Shown: piece after piece, positions 23,074 to 34,029 of the stretch | Numbering within the stretch: the first letter of the stretch is position 1 | Layout: every line of letters begins with the position of its first letter | Assembly: GCA_047967505.1 (NCBI GenBank) | Contig: CM106541.1 | Length of the DNA: 64,000 nucleotides | Direction: 5' to 3' (one strand) | DNA from: Dipteris shenzhenensis | Lineage: Eukaryota; Polypodiophyta; Polypodiopsida; Gleicheniales | Translations under genes and position numbers: made by a program | Notes under the pieces: model-generated | Database searches by the model: none | What the model saw: the letters and a program-made list of their open reading frames with translations, nothing else | Told to the model about the DNA's origin: nothing

Positions 23074-24350
23074 ATGGCTCATCCTCATTCTTGCTTCTCC
23101 TTTGGACGACCCATCTTCTGTCGCACCCTCTCCTTCATCAACCGCACCACCGCAGACGTTTGCAACGATCATCCCAAGTCGGTTTTTCTGCACTTACTTC
23201 ATCTAGTGTTGTACCGCGTCGAGCTCTAATTATTGCAGTGTTTCTATATCTCACCGCGGACGTTGTGTCTCTTGCAGGCCTAAAGTTCTAGATGAACCCT
23301 CCCGACGACCCATTTGGCGGCTCGTTGTAACGATGTTTGCAGCCTTGGCGGCAATCATCGCTATAACTTTCGTCTACACGAGCTCAGTGGGTTATCGAAC
23401 CGCGCGACATTGGGGAAGTCACTATTTGCTCACTCTTCCGACGTATGAACAGAACTATCCTAATCTCCTCTGCCCTTGCAACAAGTCCTCTATTCCCTGG
23501 CCGTATTTCGTCAGATTTTACTGGATAAACCAGACTGAAAATCACACCAGCAGTTGGAACAGATACCCAATCACAAACTACACTCAGTTTTGTGATCCCG
23601 TTGTAGCTAACAATACAACTACTGGGATTTGGCGTCAAGCCTGCTACTCCATGGGACAGTCCATTACGGCTTATACCAACCAAACAATGCGGACAACAAT
23701 GTCGACCAACACGGTGACGAGTCCCTCCGTCTTGGCGCACATGATCACCATAGACATGCAAAGTAAGGTTCTCATTAGCTATTTGACGTTTTGATCAAAG
23801 GTCGATCTGGTTGTAAAAGCTTTCTGTCTGAGATTGCGTTGCACAGAAGTTTTGTTCTTTTTTGCAAAAGCTCATAAAGTTCTCGTGCCGTACGTTTGCT
23901 GCAGATAATGTGAACGATGTCTTCGCAGACTACTCCTATCTTGTGACGAATCAGTTCGCAGATTGGGTTCAGCTCCTGACGATAAAGCAGATGTTCGACC
24001 GGGCGGCACACAGATTCGTAATCAGCACCAGATTTATGGGCAATGAGAATGCCACGAACGATCTGTACTGGAGATTTTTCAGGGGCGACTTTTACAACAG
24101 ACCACCGACATGGACGAACATACAAGCGTTCAATCTAACAGGAAACAGAGCGTTGGTGCTAGAGATGGACTGGACTGTGTATGTGCATCAGTGCAATCCG
24201 CTGTATTGCGACCAAGTGATGAAGAATTCATTGCTCCGTCGCTTGGGAACAGCGGTGATTGAGGTGGGAGGCTTCGCAGCCGTGATGATAGTGGTGCTGA
24301 GGGGCGTTGTGTGGCCCTGTATACGCTCCGTTAATCGTTGGCCTGACTGA
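23074..24350 (+). CDS. Putative two-pass membrane glycoprotein, three exons, family not recognised
   Basis: Proposed exons are 23074-23177, 23278-23762 and 23905-24350 (1035 nt, 344 residues). Intron 2 (142 bp) is canonical, gtaagg to ttgctgcag. Intron 1 (100 bp) uses a weaker donor, gtcggt, and acceptor ctcttgcag; the frame is kept through all joins. A shorter product could start at the ATG at 23333. Predicted layout: cytosolic N-terminus with basic residues (SRRPIWR), TM1 about residues 50-69, ectodomain about 75-307 with nine N-glycosylation sequons and six cysteines (100, 102, 140, 157, 293, 298), TM2 about 313-334 containing a Gly-Gly and Glu316, and a ten-residue tail. No stop or frameshift interrupts it, and it is GC-richer than its surroundings. 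The two-TM, large Cys-containing ectodomain plan is like trimeric channels (P2X, ASIC type) in shape only; I assign no function. Confidence 0.65.
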
Positions 24351-24990
24351 GATATTTGAGCCTTACCTTTCTGCTTCTTTTCCTTTGAGGCCACGAGGAA
24401 AGTTCAAATAGGGAAGCCTATTGCAATGAGGTAATGGAAATCCACGACATCGGATTACCCAGGCTCCTTGCTTTTTCAGAGTTCACCACATGGGCATCTT
24501 GTTTCCATTCACGTATGCTTTGCTCTAGCATTCTTGTAGAGTCTACACGATCATGTCAGCGTGCCATGGGGACTCTATGGAGCAATACTATGCTCGAAAG
24601 GGGTAATTAAAACCCCCGAGTTATAAATGTTTTTGGGCCTGCAAGGGTCCTAAGGGATGTATGTGCTTATTTTTTGCTAATAAGGTCCAAGTTGCACATG
24701 TTGGTTACTTTGGTCAAGTTGACCATCTTAAAGGTTGGTTAATCTTAGGGTTGGTGGTTGTTTAGGTCTTTCTAATGTGTTGTTAGCGTTAAGTTTTTGT
24801 TCTCTTGTGAAAGTCCTAATGCTTTTGGTTGGGCATTTCTCTCTCTTTGTCTCATTACTACCCTTTCGTTGAGTTGACCATGTTAACAAGTGTTAGGATT
24901 AGTGGTAGTTTAGATCATTCTAATGAGTTTTAAGTTTAGGTTTTTGTCTCTGTGAAAGGGTCATATGTGACTTGTCACTTTGTGTGGATT
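24351..24990. repeat. Gene 3' flank with diverged direct repeat
   Basis: The first 250 bp may include a 3' UTR, but no clear AATAAA is present. At 24716-24826 and 24875-24972 two diverged copies share agttgaccat, gttaggatt/ttagggttggtggt, ttctaatg and agtttttgttctct/ggtttttgtctct. No gene seen. Confidence 0.5.
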
Positions 24991-25740
24991 AAGTTATTGG
25001 CCTTTCGTCTCTTGCCAAAATGGCCACATATTTAATCCCTCTTTCATGTTGGTGAAATGTGAGCAGGAACTAGTGTGACTGTGTACATGGTGTCTGAGAG
25101 TCCTGGTGATGGCCTCTCTAAACATACACAAAATAAACCCAAGTAAATAGCAATAAGCTGGAATGTGTCCACCATGATCTTCTGGAAAGTAGAAGGAGCA
25201 TTTCATTGTCTAAAAGGCATCACTTTTGGGGCATAAACACCCCACTTGTAATAAATGCTATCTTAAATTGGTCTTTAGGTGTGATTGATATTTGGTTATA
25301 CCCAGTGTAACCATCCATGAATGAGTACATCTCATGTCCTACAACTTAGTCCAAAATTCCATTTGTGAAAGGAATTGGAAATGGATCTAGCACTGTTTGA
25401 GAATTAAGCTTCTAGTAGTCCACACTGACTTGGAGTTTTCCATTTTTATTTCGTAATACACCTATAAAAAACAACCAATCACTTCGTTCAATGGTATAGA
25501 TGAATCCCACCTGAATTAAATCGTCTAGTTTGGACTTGACTTGCTTGGCATAGTTCGGATTCACATGATACCATTGTTGCAACGGGTTTGGCTATGCTGA
25601 TAGATCTCTGGTGGCACTGCACGTATATCTATATAACTCTATGCAAACACATCTTTGTATTGCAAAAATAAATTCTTAAGTGCTTAGAGCTGGTCACCTT
25701 TTAAATGTGCACCAATGATCACTATCTGGCGATCTTCCTC
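24991..25740 (-). pseudogene. Ty3/gypsy reverse transcriptase remnant
   Basis: Read on the minus strand from about 25740 downward: VNPNYAKQVKSKLDDLIQVG, then FIYTIERSDWLFFIGVLRNK and NGKLQVSVDY, then DPFPIPFTNGILD, then MYSFMDGYTGYNQISITP and AFITSGVF, and finally a decayed APSTFQ-like phrase near 25200. This is the order of conserved blocks of a plant gypsy RT (palm region through the FxxAPxTFQ block). Several stops (for example after VDY, where a tag replaces the Arg/Gln position) and a frameshift near 25210 make it dead; the YxDD catalytic block is not recognisable. A gag remnant in the same orientation lies at 27200-28090 and may be from the same element. Confidence 0.7.
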
Positions 25741-26560
25741 ACTTCCCAAGAACTTAAAACACTAAAAAGCATAAAAAACAAGCCTCCAATGCTCCCAAAT
25801 GACTTTCCAACAACAACAAAATAGTTTTCCTACTTTTTCATCCACACTCTCATGTCCTCCCTCTCTTTTCTCCTACAACTCCACTAACAAGCTCCAAGTT
25901 AGGCTTGAAGACTTGTGCGATGGGTAGATATCAAAGGGAAACAAGTGCAAATGCAAAAGCATGCCTTTTCTCCCCGACAATGGTGCCAAAAATGTGGTGG
26001 GTCTCGGTGGTGACTCATGCATCATGGGGATGTTGAAGATATGCCGATGGAGCCTCCACTTCAATCTACTGCTTGTGGGAGCAATGCATAGCAGGAGTCA
26101 TCCGCAAGTGTCACTCAAGCGGCCTCCAGATTGTTGCAAATGTGTTTCCATGCGAGAAAGAGGGAAGGGGGAGAGGGGAGAAGAGAAGGGAGAAGAGAAG
26201 GGAGAAGGGAAGGGGTTGGAGAAGGAGAAGGGAAGAGGAGAGTGAAGGGGGATGGAGTGGCAAACACACAAGGGCACTATAACTGAAACAAGGGAACACC
26301 CAAAACACTCTCTTGAGCTTGTATTCAAACTTGTGCAAACAACAATGAAGACCAAAGTCAACACTTTGGCCTTTTATACAAGTCACCTTTTGAAGGGAGG
26401 GCGAACCCTTTTCCTTCTTAGCACTCTCCTTCTCTTTTACAATCAAAGGCTCTTGGGCCCATAGGGTGCCAAGTCATATTGCTATTCTTTCCATCTCTCC
26501 CTACTAGCGAAAATAGCACTTGTGTTAACCATATTAAAGCGCTTGGGACAAACCTAGTAT
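25741..26560. repeat. Spacer with purine-rich minisatellite
   Basis: At 26150-26250 a purine-only array repeats gagaagggagaag-like units on the plus strand. The rest is unassigned; ORFs on both strands here mirror the low-complexity tract. Confidence 0.6.
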
Positions 26561-27190
26561 TAGGAGGTGGTCCTAACCGGTTCCCAAATAGTGTTTGTGT
26601 TAGCCTTGCGCCTCCTAGGCTTAGGTGATTTGGGGCTCAAACTCCCTAAGGGCCCTCACGCCTTAAACCATTTGGGGCTCGAACCTCGTGAATGCGGCCC
26701 AAAACCTGGAGTGGCGAGGCTTAACTTCCGCGAGACACTCAACGGTAACCCTGCACGTTGCCTGCAATCTTTTGCCTTGGGATATTTGGGGATCAAACTC
26801 CTTGAGTTTGAGTTGTACTCCTTTCATGGCTATTTTGTTGGCGTAGCTATTTCCATGGACGTGGACCTGAAATATGCATGTTGCCTGCAATCTTTGGTCT
26901 TGGTGTTAGCTGGAACATACAACCTATACCTAGAATCCTTGGACTTTGGGTATTTGGGGATCAAAATCCGTGAACTTGTCCGTTGAGGTAGATCATGTGG
27001 CCTGATCACCTCTAATCACTAATTACCCTACATTCGGTGGCGGATGTACTCTGTGGATGTTAACATTCTTTGACACCCTTGTGCTTGCTAGCTTTTCCAA
27101 TTCCTTTCGTAGTTTTGGAGACAAAGCAAGTAACTAACCAAAGGTGATATGAGTTTCCTTTTCTTTAAGGTCTCACAACAATTCATAGCT
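26561..27190. repeat. Region with four dispersed copies of a 24 bp motif
   Basis: Variants of atttggggctcaaactcc occur near 26628, 26671, 26788 and 26959, three of them followed by ttga/gtga-like ends. Another phrase, gttgcctgcaatcttt, occurs near 26757 and 26880. This suggests an old local duplication of roughly 120-170 bp; no gene can be supported. Confidence 0.45.
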
Positions 27191-27199
27191 TCCAATGCC

Positions 27200-28090
27200 T
27201 TATCCTAAAGGAAAGTTTAACTGGCTAATTCTCCTTCTAGATGCCTTCTTTTTCTTACTACCATGTTCATCTTCCCAATGTCCCTCATCTACTTCTTCCT
27301 TACTTTCTTCTTCTTCTTTTGCTTTTCCATGCCCTTGTTTAGCCATCATTATCTCTCTTTTCTCATCCCAAGATACTTCCTTTTCTTCTTTCTTTCTCAA
27401 TCTAGGACACTCTGGGTGATAGTGACCTTTGTCATTACATTGATAGCAAGTGACCCCACTCTTATCTTGAGACCTATCATCACTCTGATCTAACTCAGAG
27501 AACTTTGGTACCAGAGGAGTGCCCATTACCTCCACCTTAGAAGTTGACGCTAGTGAAGACACAAAAGAGGTTTTGATTTGTAGAGGACCTTCCTTCTTGG
27601 TCACAATGCGGAGTGTCTCCATGTATGTTGTTGGATCTTTACTCATTACTTTTGAGCAAAGACGAGGCTCCAAAGGCATCACAAATTTTCTCATCTTTAA
27701 ATGCTCCTTCCCTAAGAGACTTTGAGGGGCCGATGATGTAGATGCCATAGCTCACAAAGCTGCCTTTTCATACTTTGTCCACAAAGATTCATATCGGATT
27801 ACCAATGCAGAGACCATATCACCCTCTCCTTGATAGAACCAGTCCAACTACAAGATCAAAGAATTTGGCAACTCTACTTTCCCAAATCTTAGCTTCATTC
27901 CAGCCACAACTTGGTCCCAATCCTCCTCGGTAGATTCTAACAAGGCCTCATGCCTACTTAAGGCTACATCTTCAAGAAAATTGGGCAAAATCTATGCTTG
28001 ATCCTTCATGGACCGAAAGCCAGCATCCTCAAACAATGTCTCGAAGATAAGACTCCGAGTCTTCCCCTTGGGACCGTCGAAACACTGGAA
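27200..28090 (-). pseudogene. Retrotransposon gag remnant with CCHC zinc knuckle
   Basis: The minus strand from about 28080 reads as a retrotransposon gag: a helical capsid-like part (phrases LPNFLEDVALSRHEALLEST and YESLWTKYEKAAL), then the open segment 27748-27200 with LGKEHLKMRKFVMPLEPRLC and a CX2CX4HX4C knuckle, CYQCNDKGHYHPEC, at about 27437-27478. A lysine/glutamate-rich tail follows (KKEEKEVSWDEKREIMMAKQ). Stops in the upper half break it. Its orientation agrees with the gypsy RT remnant 1.5 kb downstream; protease and the rest of pol were not recognised between them. Confidence 0.65.
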
Positions 28091-29871
28091 TCTTCACCAT
28101 GATGAAACACTAAAAGGAAGCACCAAGATCTAAACAATATCCCAAGCAAGATCCAAACAAGCTCCCATAGAGTCTTAATATACCAAGACCAACTTATTAT
28201 GCATAACCACTTGTTCAAAAGCCTCCACAACGTGATTCCTCAACCAAATATTCAAGAATAAGAGACCAACAAGCACATGAGAACATTGTGTATACATGCA
28301 TTCAAGAATCACCATTCTTACTATTGGAAGTGCACATAATAGCTTTAAGATATTGTACTCTTCATCATTTGCATAGCAAAAGAAGTTGAAAGCATTGAGA
28401 ATCACCATTATAGTCAAAAACCAACAAAAGACTCAACTCTTCTTCACACGAGGCTGCCAATGCATGAATCAAACCCCAATCTATCATTATACTTGACGGC
28501 ATTGTCGATTCACCAACATATTCAAGAGTGGAAACATAAATTATATGATCATGATGATCGTGCGAATAGCTTGCACATCACCTTCAAAATCTTCTAGTTC
28601 TCTTAAATAGGCTGCAATCTCTTCTAATGGAGTTCTTCTAGGAATCATTTATATTACATCGAAAAACACATGCCTATACTAGGCATAACATGCAATCGAC
28701 TACACCCAAGACCGTTTAGTAAGGTGGGATGAATCTAATACCAACCATACTCGGGGTCTCCACCAAAAGATGTGACATTACTGGGAAAGGGAAAGTAAAA
28801 AATAAACTTTCATGCTAATAGACCACACCACAAATTCTTCCCTTACATGAGAATGAAGATGGTAACATCCCAAGTGAGGTTATACTCTAGCATAGGGAAA
28901 AGGAAAGGGTTAGCAGAGGCTATAATCTCACCAAGCCAATCTTTGCCAAAGAGAAGAGCGATACGTTGTTAAAAGAAGATCTTACGGCTTAATATGACAT
29001 TAACTAATATATATCGAGGAGTTTGACGAGGCTGATTGGGTTAGATAGGTAGGTTCCATGAAAACATTCCACCTTCTTAATAGATACCTCTACAACTAGG
29101 TCAAAACACTCTACAAATTGTCATCAGACATAGGAATATAACTTCTAACAAAGACACGATATCAAAAATTTAGGTACATATAGAGATGCATCTTGAAATG
29201 GGCTTCATGCTGATATAATTTTTGTAAGAAACAAAGAAGCAGTTGAGAACTTATGGACATTTAACTAGAAGGGGGTAAAGACTTTCTAAAACATAAACAG
29301 TCACACACAGAGACTCATAGATCTTTGATTTTACATTTGACACAAAAATTGAATACATGTGATGATGCGCCTTGAAGAGAGATTTGTGCCGATATAAGTT
29401 TCATCAAAATCAGAGCATTGAGCAAGAAGTTATGAGAAAAATAATGATAGGGGGTCCAACAATCATGAAAAACACCTATTCCTTCTACTGATGATGACTT
29501 GTGAGAATACTCCCTCCATGCTCAGACTTTATCGCAATGATCCAAGTCCCATAGAGGTTTCCTAGGAGAGAAGGAAGATTCCCTTTGTGGCTCAAGAGAT
29601 AGATAAACCATATATGCACAATGAGCGGCTGAATAGAAAGCACTTTTGAAGACTTTGGAAGAGAGACAAAGAACCAAGCAATGGAAAAAGGGGAGAGACA
29701 CTCAACAGAGATAGCCTAAAGTGACCTTCATTACCAATAGAGTGAGACTCTACTCAAATGAAACTCAAAATACTACAAACACAAGGGATAAGAAGAGGTT
29801 TCATACATACAAGAGGGAGTGGGAGCTCTAAGACTACCCATAGAAAGAGAATGAACTAGTCTAAGAGAGAT
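28091..29871. other. Unassigned, AT-rich, possible retroelement leader or LTR
   Basis: No coding region recognised. The stretch lies upstream of the minus-strand gag and also upstream of the plus-strand gag-protease region, so it may hold the LTRs or leaders of either, but I could not find paired terminal repeats. Two similar phrases occur (agatgcatcttgaaatgggc near 29184 and gatgcgccttgaagagagat near 29363, each followed by tgctgatataa/tgccgatataa), a short duplication. Confidence 0.4.
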
Positions 29872-31150
29872 ATGGACTCAAGAGTGTACATGAGAGGATA
29901 TCTACAAGAGGAAGACATAGGCTCATGGAAGAGGCTTGAGGAGACTAGAGCTACAACTCAATGGCCATTGCACGGAACTAATGTTCCCATGCCCCAGGAC
30001 CCACCCCCTCCAGGAGTACGTCCCTTCACATACATACTGGTTGCGCCGATGAATGTAGGCCTTGGCACATCCGTTCCAATGCCGGTACCAACAACCACGT
30101 GGATACCACCACTTGGGCCAGGGTTTAGGCCAACCCTGCTCCCCGTCAGGCCCACAGCAACACCACCTCCACTAGTTGCTCAAACCGTGTTGACTGATGA
30201 GGTAATGCATATCTTGGTGAACGCCCTAGGAGGGGGGGCCACACCACCTCCACTTTCCCCAGTGTTTCTTGCAGGGATTGCGAATCCCTTGAGGAGTTGA
30301 CCCATAGCCATCTCCAAGCTAATGACCAAGTTCCTTAGAGAAGGAGACCTAGTTTCCCACGTGGAGTGATTTGAATAGATTTGTGAAGCCTTTGGCACTC
30401 TCGAGGACCTAGAGATGGCCAAGCATTTGGCCTTAGCCTAGATGGCAAAGTAGGCCAATGGTATATGGCTCTCACCCCAGAAGAAAAGATAAATTGGGAG
30501 ACATTGAGGAAGGCCTTTATTGTGGGGCTCGCCCCAACGGCCATAAATGAAGCCCGATCAACCAATTGTATGGTGTAAGGAATCCCTAAGGGATTACATT
30601 GCCAAGATCAAGCACCTCAATGCCCACTGTGAATTGTACGAGCGGATGGGCGATGTATAATTGTTGCCTCGCTTCCTTATCGGATTGCTAGACCCGAAGC
30701 TGCACGACCACCTCATGGTGATGAACCCTACCTCCTTTGATCTATGCAGCAAGGTGGCCATCTGCATATGTGACAACATGATGGACAAGGTGAATTTGGA
30801 TAAAGCCCCGGATCCCTCAGAAATAGCTCCATTGGTTAGATCTTCGAGTGTAGAATCGATCAAGAAGGAGATTAACAAACCCAAGGGCTTGGATATGAGT
30901 GAGCTCGCCTCCAATCTATTAGATCAACTAGGCTAGCATTGGAGGACAGGAACCTCCAAGGAGGTGCCGAGCAACCCCCACTTGTTTCCACAAAGACACA
31001 ACAATGTTTGGTGTGGGGAATGCAATGGCAACCATCCCTCCAATGAGTGCTCATGCCTAAGGGCAAGGCTAGCACTCTACTGCGCACACTGCCATAGGTG
31101 GGGAAATCATGATACTTCCCAATGTTGATTTCGGAGGTCCCTTCCCCAAC
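29872..31150 (+). pseudogene. Retrotransposon gag (gag-protease element)
   Basis: The reading frame opens with a charged N-terminus, then a proline-rich segment (MPQDPPPPGVRPFTYI), and after a TGA at about 30298 continues as a capsid-like domain: KLMTKFLREGDLVSHVE, then FEQICEAFGTLEDLEMAKHL, then a decayed block followed by LPRFLIGLLDPKLHDHLMVM. This order fits the Retrotrans_gag type of plant gypsy-like elements. Stops are mainly TAG and TGA. Near 31010-31130 two cysteine-rich motifs occur (WCGECNGNHPSNEC and CAHCHRWGNHDTSQC), the second a CX2CX4HX4C knuckle. Dead by stops and at least one frameshift. Confidence 0.65.
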
Positions 31151-32689
31151 CCATCTATTAAATGAGACCCCCATTAGCCCTAACGGCCCCGCCTAACCCT
31201 TGGATCGCTCAAGGTGGTGTTGTGGCTAGTTCTAGCCATTACAGAACTCAGCCAACTCCATTACCACCACCCATATTGGGTCCATAGCCCCCGCTACCTC
31301 ATATAGCCCTAGTCAATAAAGTGTTGGTGGAAGAAGTTACCAATGATTGGGAGGAGACGGATGACCTCACGAGTACTACCCCTATGAGGAGGGAAGTGGC
31401 ACCCTGATCCACTACCTCCCGCCAGAGGATCAACAAGTTCCCGTATTCCAGACCACCCTCGTAAACGCAAGGGAGAGAGACCTGAACTCAATTGCTCGGA
31501 GACCCCCGCTCTAATGTTACACTTGCTAGGGTCCCCATAGAGCAAGTAAATGCCCCTACCGAGGTACTTCAAACCTACTAGTGTCCTGTTTCAAATGCCA
31601 GGGCCCACACTTCTTGAAGGATTGTCCGTACAGGGATCGTACCCCCTTCGCTCCAACCATGATCAGCCCTAGACCCTTGTGTGTGGGGTGTGGAACCAAA
31701 CATCTGTTCCAGGACTGTCCCACGAGGAGACCAACCACCCCAATCATCCCGCCAAAGAGTACTAGCCTTAATCTACTTAGCATCAAGCAGGGCCATGTGG
31801 GCGTAGTGCCCCTACAAGTCATCACGAGGATGCAATCCAAGGCATTAGGAAGCTCACAAGGAACGGTAAGGGATCCCAGTTGCTCGGCCCTAAGATTCCC
31901 CCACATCCGCTAACCCGATCCAAGAAGGCCATTCGAGTAGGTGACGGCTCCTCATCCAGAATGGTTCTAATGAGGAGACAGCTACTCTTGCCACCTCCTC
32001 TGCTTTCGAACAATCTTCCACCCAGGGTAACCCTAAAGTGCCCGCGATTCCAGAGGTAAACAATCTAGTGTGGGCACAAGGCCTAACACCCTTGCCCTCC
32101 TATGAGGAGACCTATCCTGACGGTCCTAGAAAAATAATACATAAAAGATGCCCAGAACTTGGTACGGGATTGCCAAGAGAAGTTTGAGCATCGACTAAAG
32201 GCCAGTAGAGGGATAGATACTATTCATCCAACCCACCTAATGGGCCATCGAGGGGCAAAATTGCTCAAGGTACCAGAGAGGGTGGAGGAAGAGGAACACC
32301 TCAGCTTCAAGCAGTCAGAAGCTTCGGATCTGATGTAGATGTTCCAGCAAAACCCAATATTGCATAACCTCCAGGAGGAAGGAGACCTGTACGGCTTCAA
32401 GGACGTTGTCCATGGAGGAAGAAGCTTCGTAAGAGCCCTGCGACAGTGTCGAGTTGGCTACCTTCCTATTGACATAAGTGAAAATGCTGATCGCTTCCTT
32501 GCTAAGAGGAGATCCCATCCTATGGTGCAATCTATCCAATTGGATGAACAGACCATTCTTACCTCCAACCCCTGCCAGCCCTAAGCCCAACCAATCGAAG
32601 CCATAAAAGGGGTGGAGCCTACCTAAGGTTCCCATCAACAAGCTAGGCCAGTACTTCGAGGGTGATGACACAAATGCCTCTATCCCCAT
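31151..32689 (+). pseudogene. Gag C-terminal / linker with paired zinc knuckles
   Basis: At 31588-31730 one frame reads CFKCQGPHFLKDC and CVGCGTKHLFQDC, two CX2CX3-4HX4C knuckles about 30 residues apart, in a proline-rich context. The rest is low-similarity linker with frame changes. Having several knuckles in this and the preceding section suggests a nucleic-acid-binding nucleocapsid region. Confidence 0.55.
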
Positions 32690-33585
32690 AGTCTATCAAA
32701 ACTAGAAGGTTGAAGCCATCCTGGATGGGGGAGTAGGAGTGTGTTTACACCAAGGAATGTTGGGTGAAATGGGAAAAACTTGCACTCGAGCAGACCCATC
32801 TGGTAGTAAAGTTAGTTGATGGGGGAACTGCCGAACCCTTGGGAGTGCTGACTGGCATAAACATTAAGGTATTTGGATTCACGTACCCCGTCAGGTTCGT
32901 AGACATGGACTTCACTTGACAGCCATGATATGAAGCTATCCTAGGCAGGCCCTTCTTGTTGCGAATGTCCGAACTTGTGCATGACTGGCGTAATCATAAC
33001 ATCTACTTGCAGCACAAGGAGAAAACCATGAGAGTGGACATGCACACCTACAAGGCCCACCCATTTTCAAGACACCTCTTTGCCATAGAATTCGACACCA
33101 CCATCGGAACCACCTCCGTAAAGCTATTCCAACCCTATGACAAGGAAGAGGATGAGAAGGAGTCTGACAACTTTTGGTATGAACCTCTCCTGAAGCCAAA
33201 ATTCTCACAGAATTGGATGCACATCTTAGCCAATATAGATGTCCTAGAAAGAGTAGGGTTTCAGATCACCACTGTAGAGCTCAAGGGTTTGACCCCGGTG
33301 GTTCCCATAAGAATGTTTAACATGCTCAAACCCCGAGAGGTAAGCAAGGGGACCGTGAGGGTAAAATTAAATCTTCACTGGCTATCCTATGTAGGTGCCA
33401 TGACTACTCACCACAAGTTCTCCTCCAACTGGGGAAACAAGGGGAGTAAGGTAACCTCCCCTGTTGGCTCTATAAGTGCAATGGAAAAGGCCCCTTCAGA
33501 TCCCAAATCCCTTGTATCCAAAGGTATGGCTAAGGCCAAAAGGACCACTGCTCAGGTAGAGATAGAGGAGGAAACTGAATGGTAG
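32690..33585 (+). pseudogene. Retropepsin-like aspartic protease domain 1
   Basis: Near 32715 the frame reads VEAILDGG, the Asp-containing active-site turn (usual form D-[ST]-G; here DGG). About 210 nt downstream is YEAILGRPFL (32930-32955), the conserved ILG flap-partner motif of retropepsins, followed by the open segment 32956-33585 that begins MSELVHDWRNHNIYLQHKEK. Stops sit in the linker before YEAILG. This is the pattern of plant retroelement proteases; catalysis would be lost given the breaks. Confidence 0.6.
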
Positions 33586-34029
33586 GTACTAGCCCACTAC
33601 AAGGCCTACATGATTCAAGATTGTAAGATCTTATACCAACAGGCCAAAAGGTCTCAGGAAGATGGATGTTCTCAAGGGTATGCTGGACGAGCCCCAACAG
33701 GTAAACCTAGCCTCAGAAGGGCAGGACCCCCAACCCATATTTGTTGCCGATGACCTCACCCTCAATGATGGGATACAAATGGATGGCTACCTTAATGGGA
33801 GCAAATTAAAAAGATACTACGGACCACTCACTCTCTCCATCCTTTAAGCCATGCATAGAGAAAAAGAACTCAAGGCCGAGGTGGCCAGGATGAAACGCCA
33901 GGCCATCGAGGAAGCCAAAATCCATAATGCTAAGCTTCGACAATGTAGGAAAATGACACTGCTTAAGGCAACGATTGAACAGATGCAACTAGCAGATGAG
34001 CTAATGGTACAGCCAGGTTGCTTGTTCAA
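33586..34029 (+). pseudogene. Inter-protease linker with coiled-coil character
   Basis: Between the two protease-like domains the best frame reads IFVADDLTLNDGIQMDGYLN, then a TAA, then a Glu/Lys/Ala-rich helix-prone stretch (REKELKAEVARMKRQAIEEA, 33857-33916) and LLKATIEQMQLADELM. No known domain is recognised. Confidence 0.4.
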
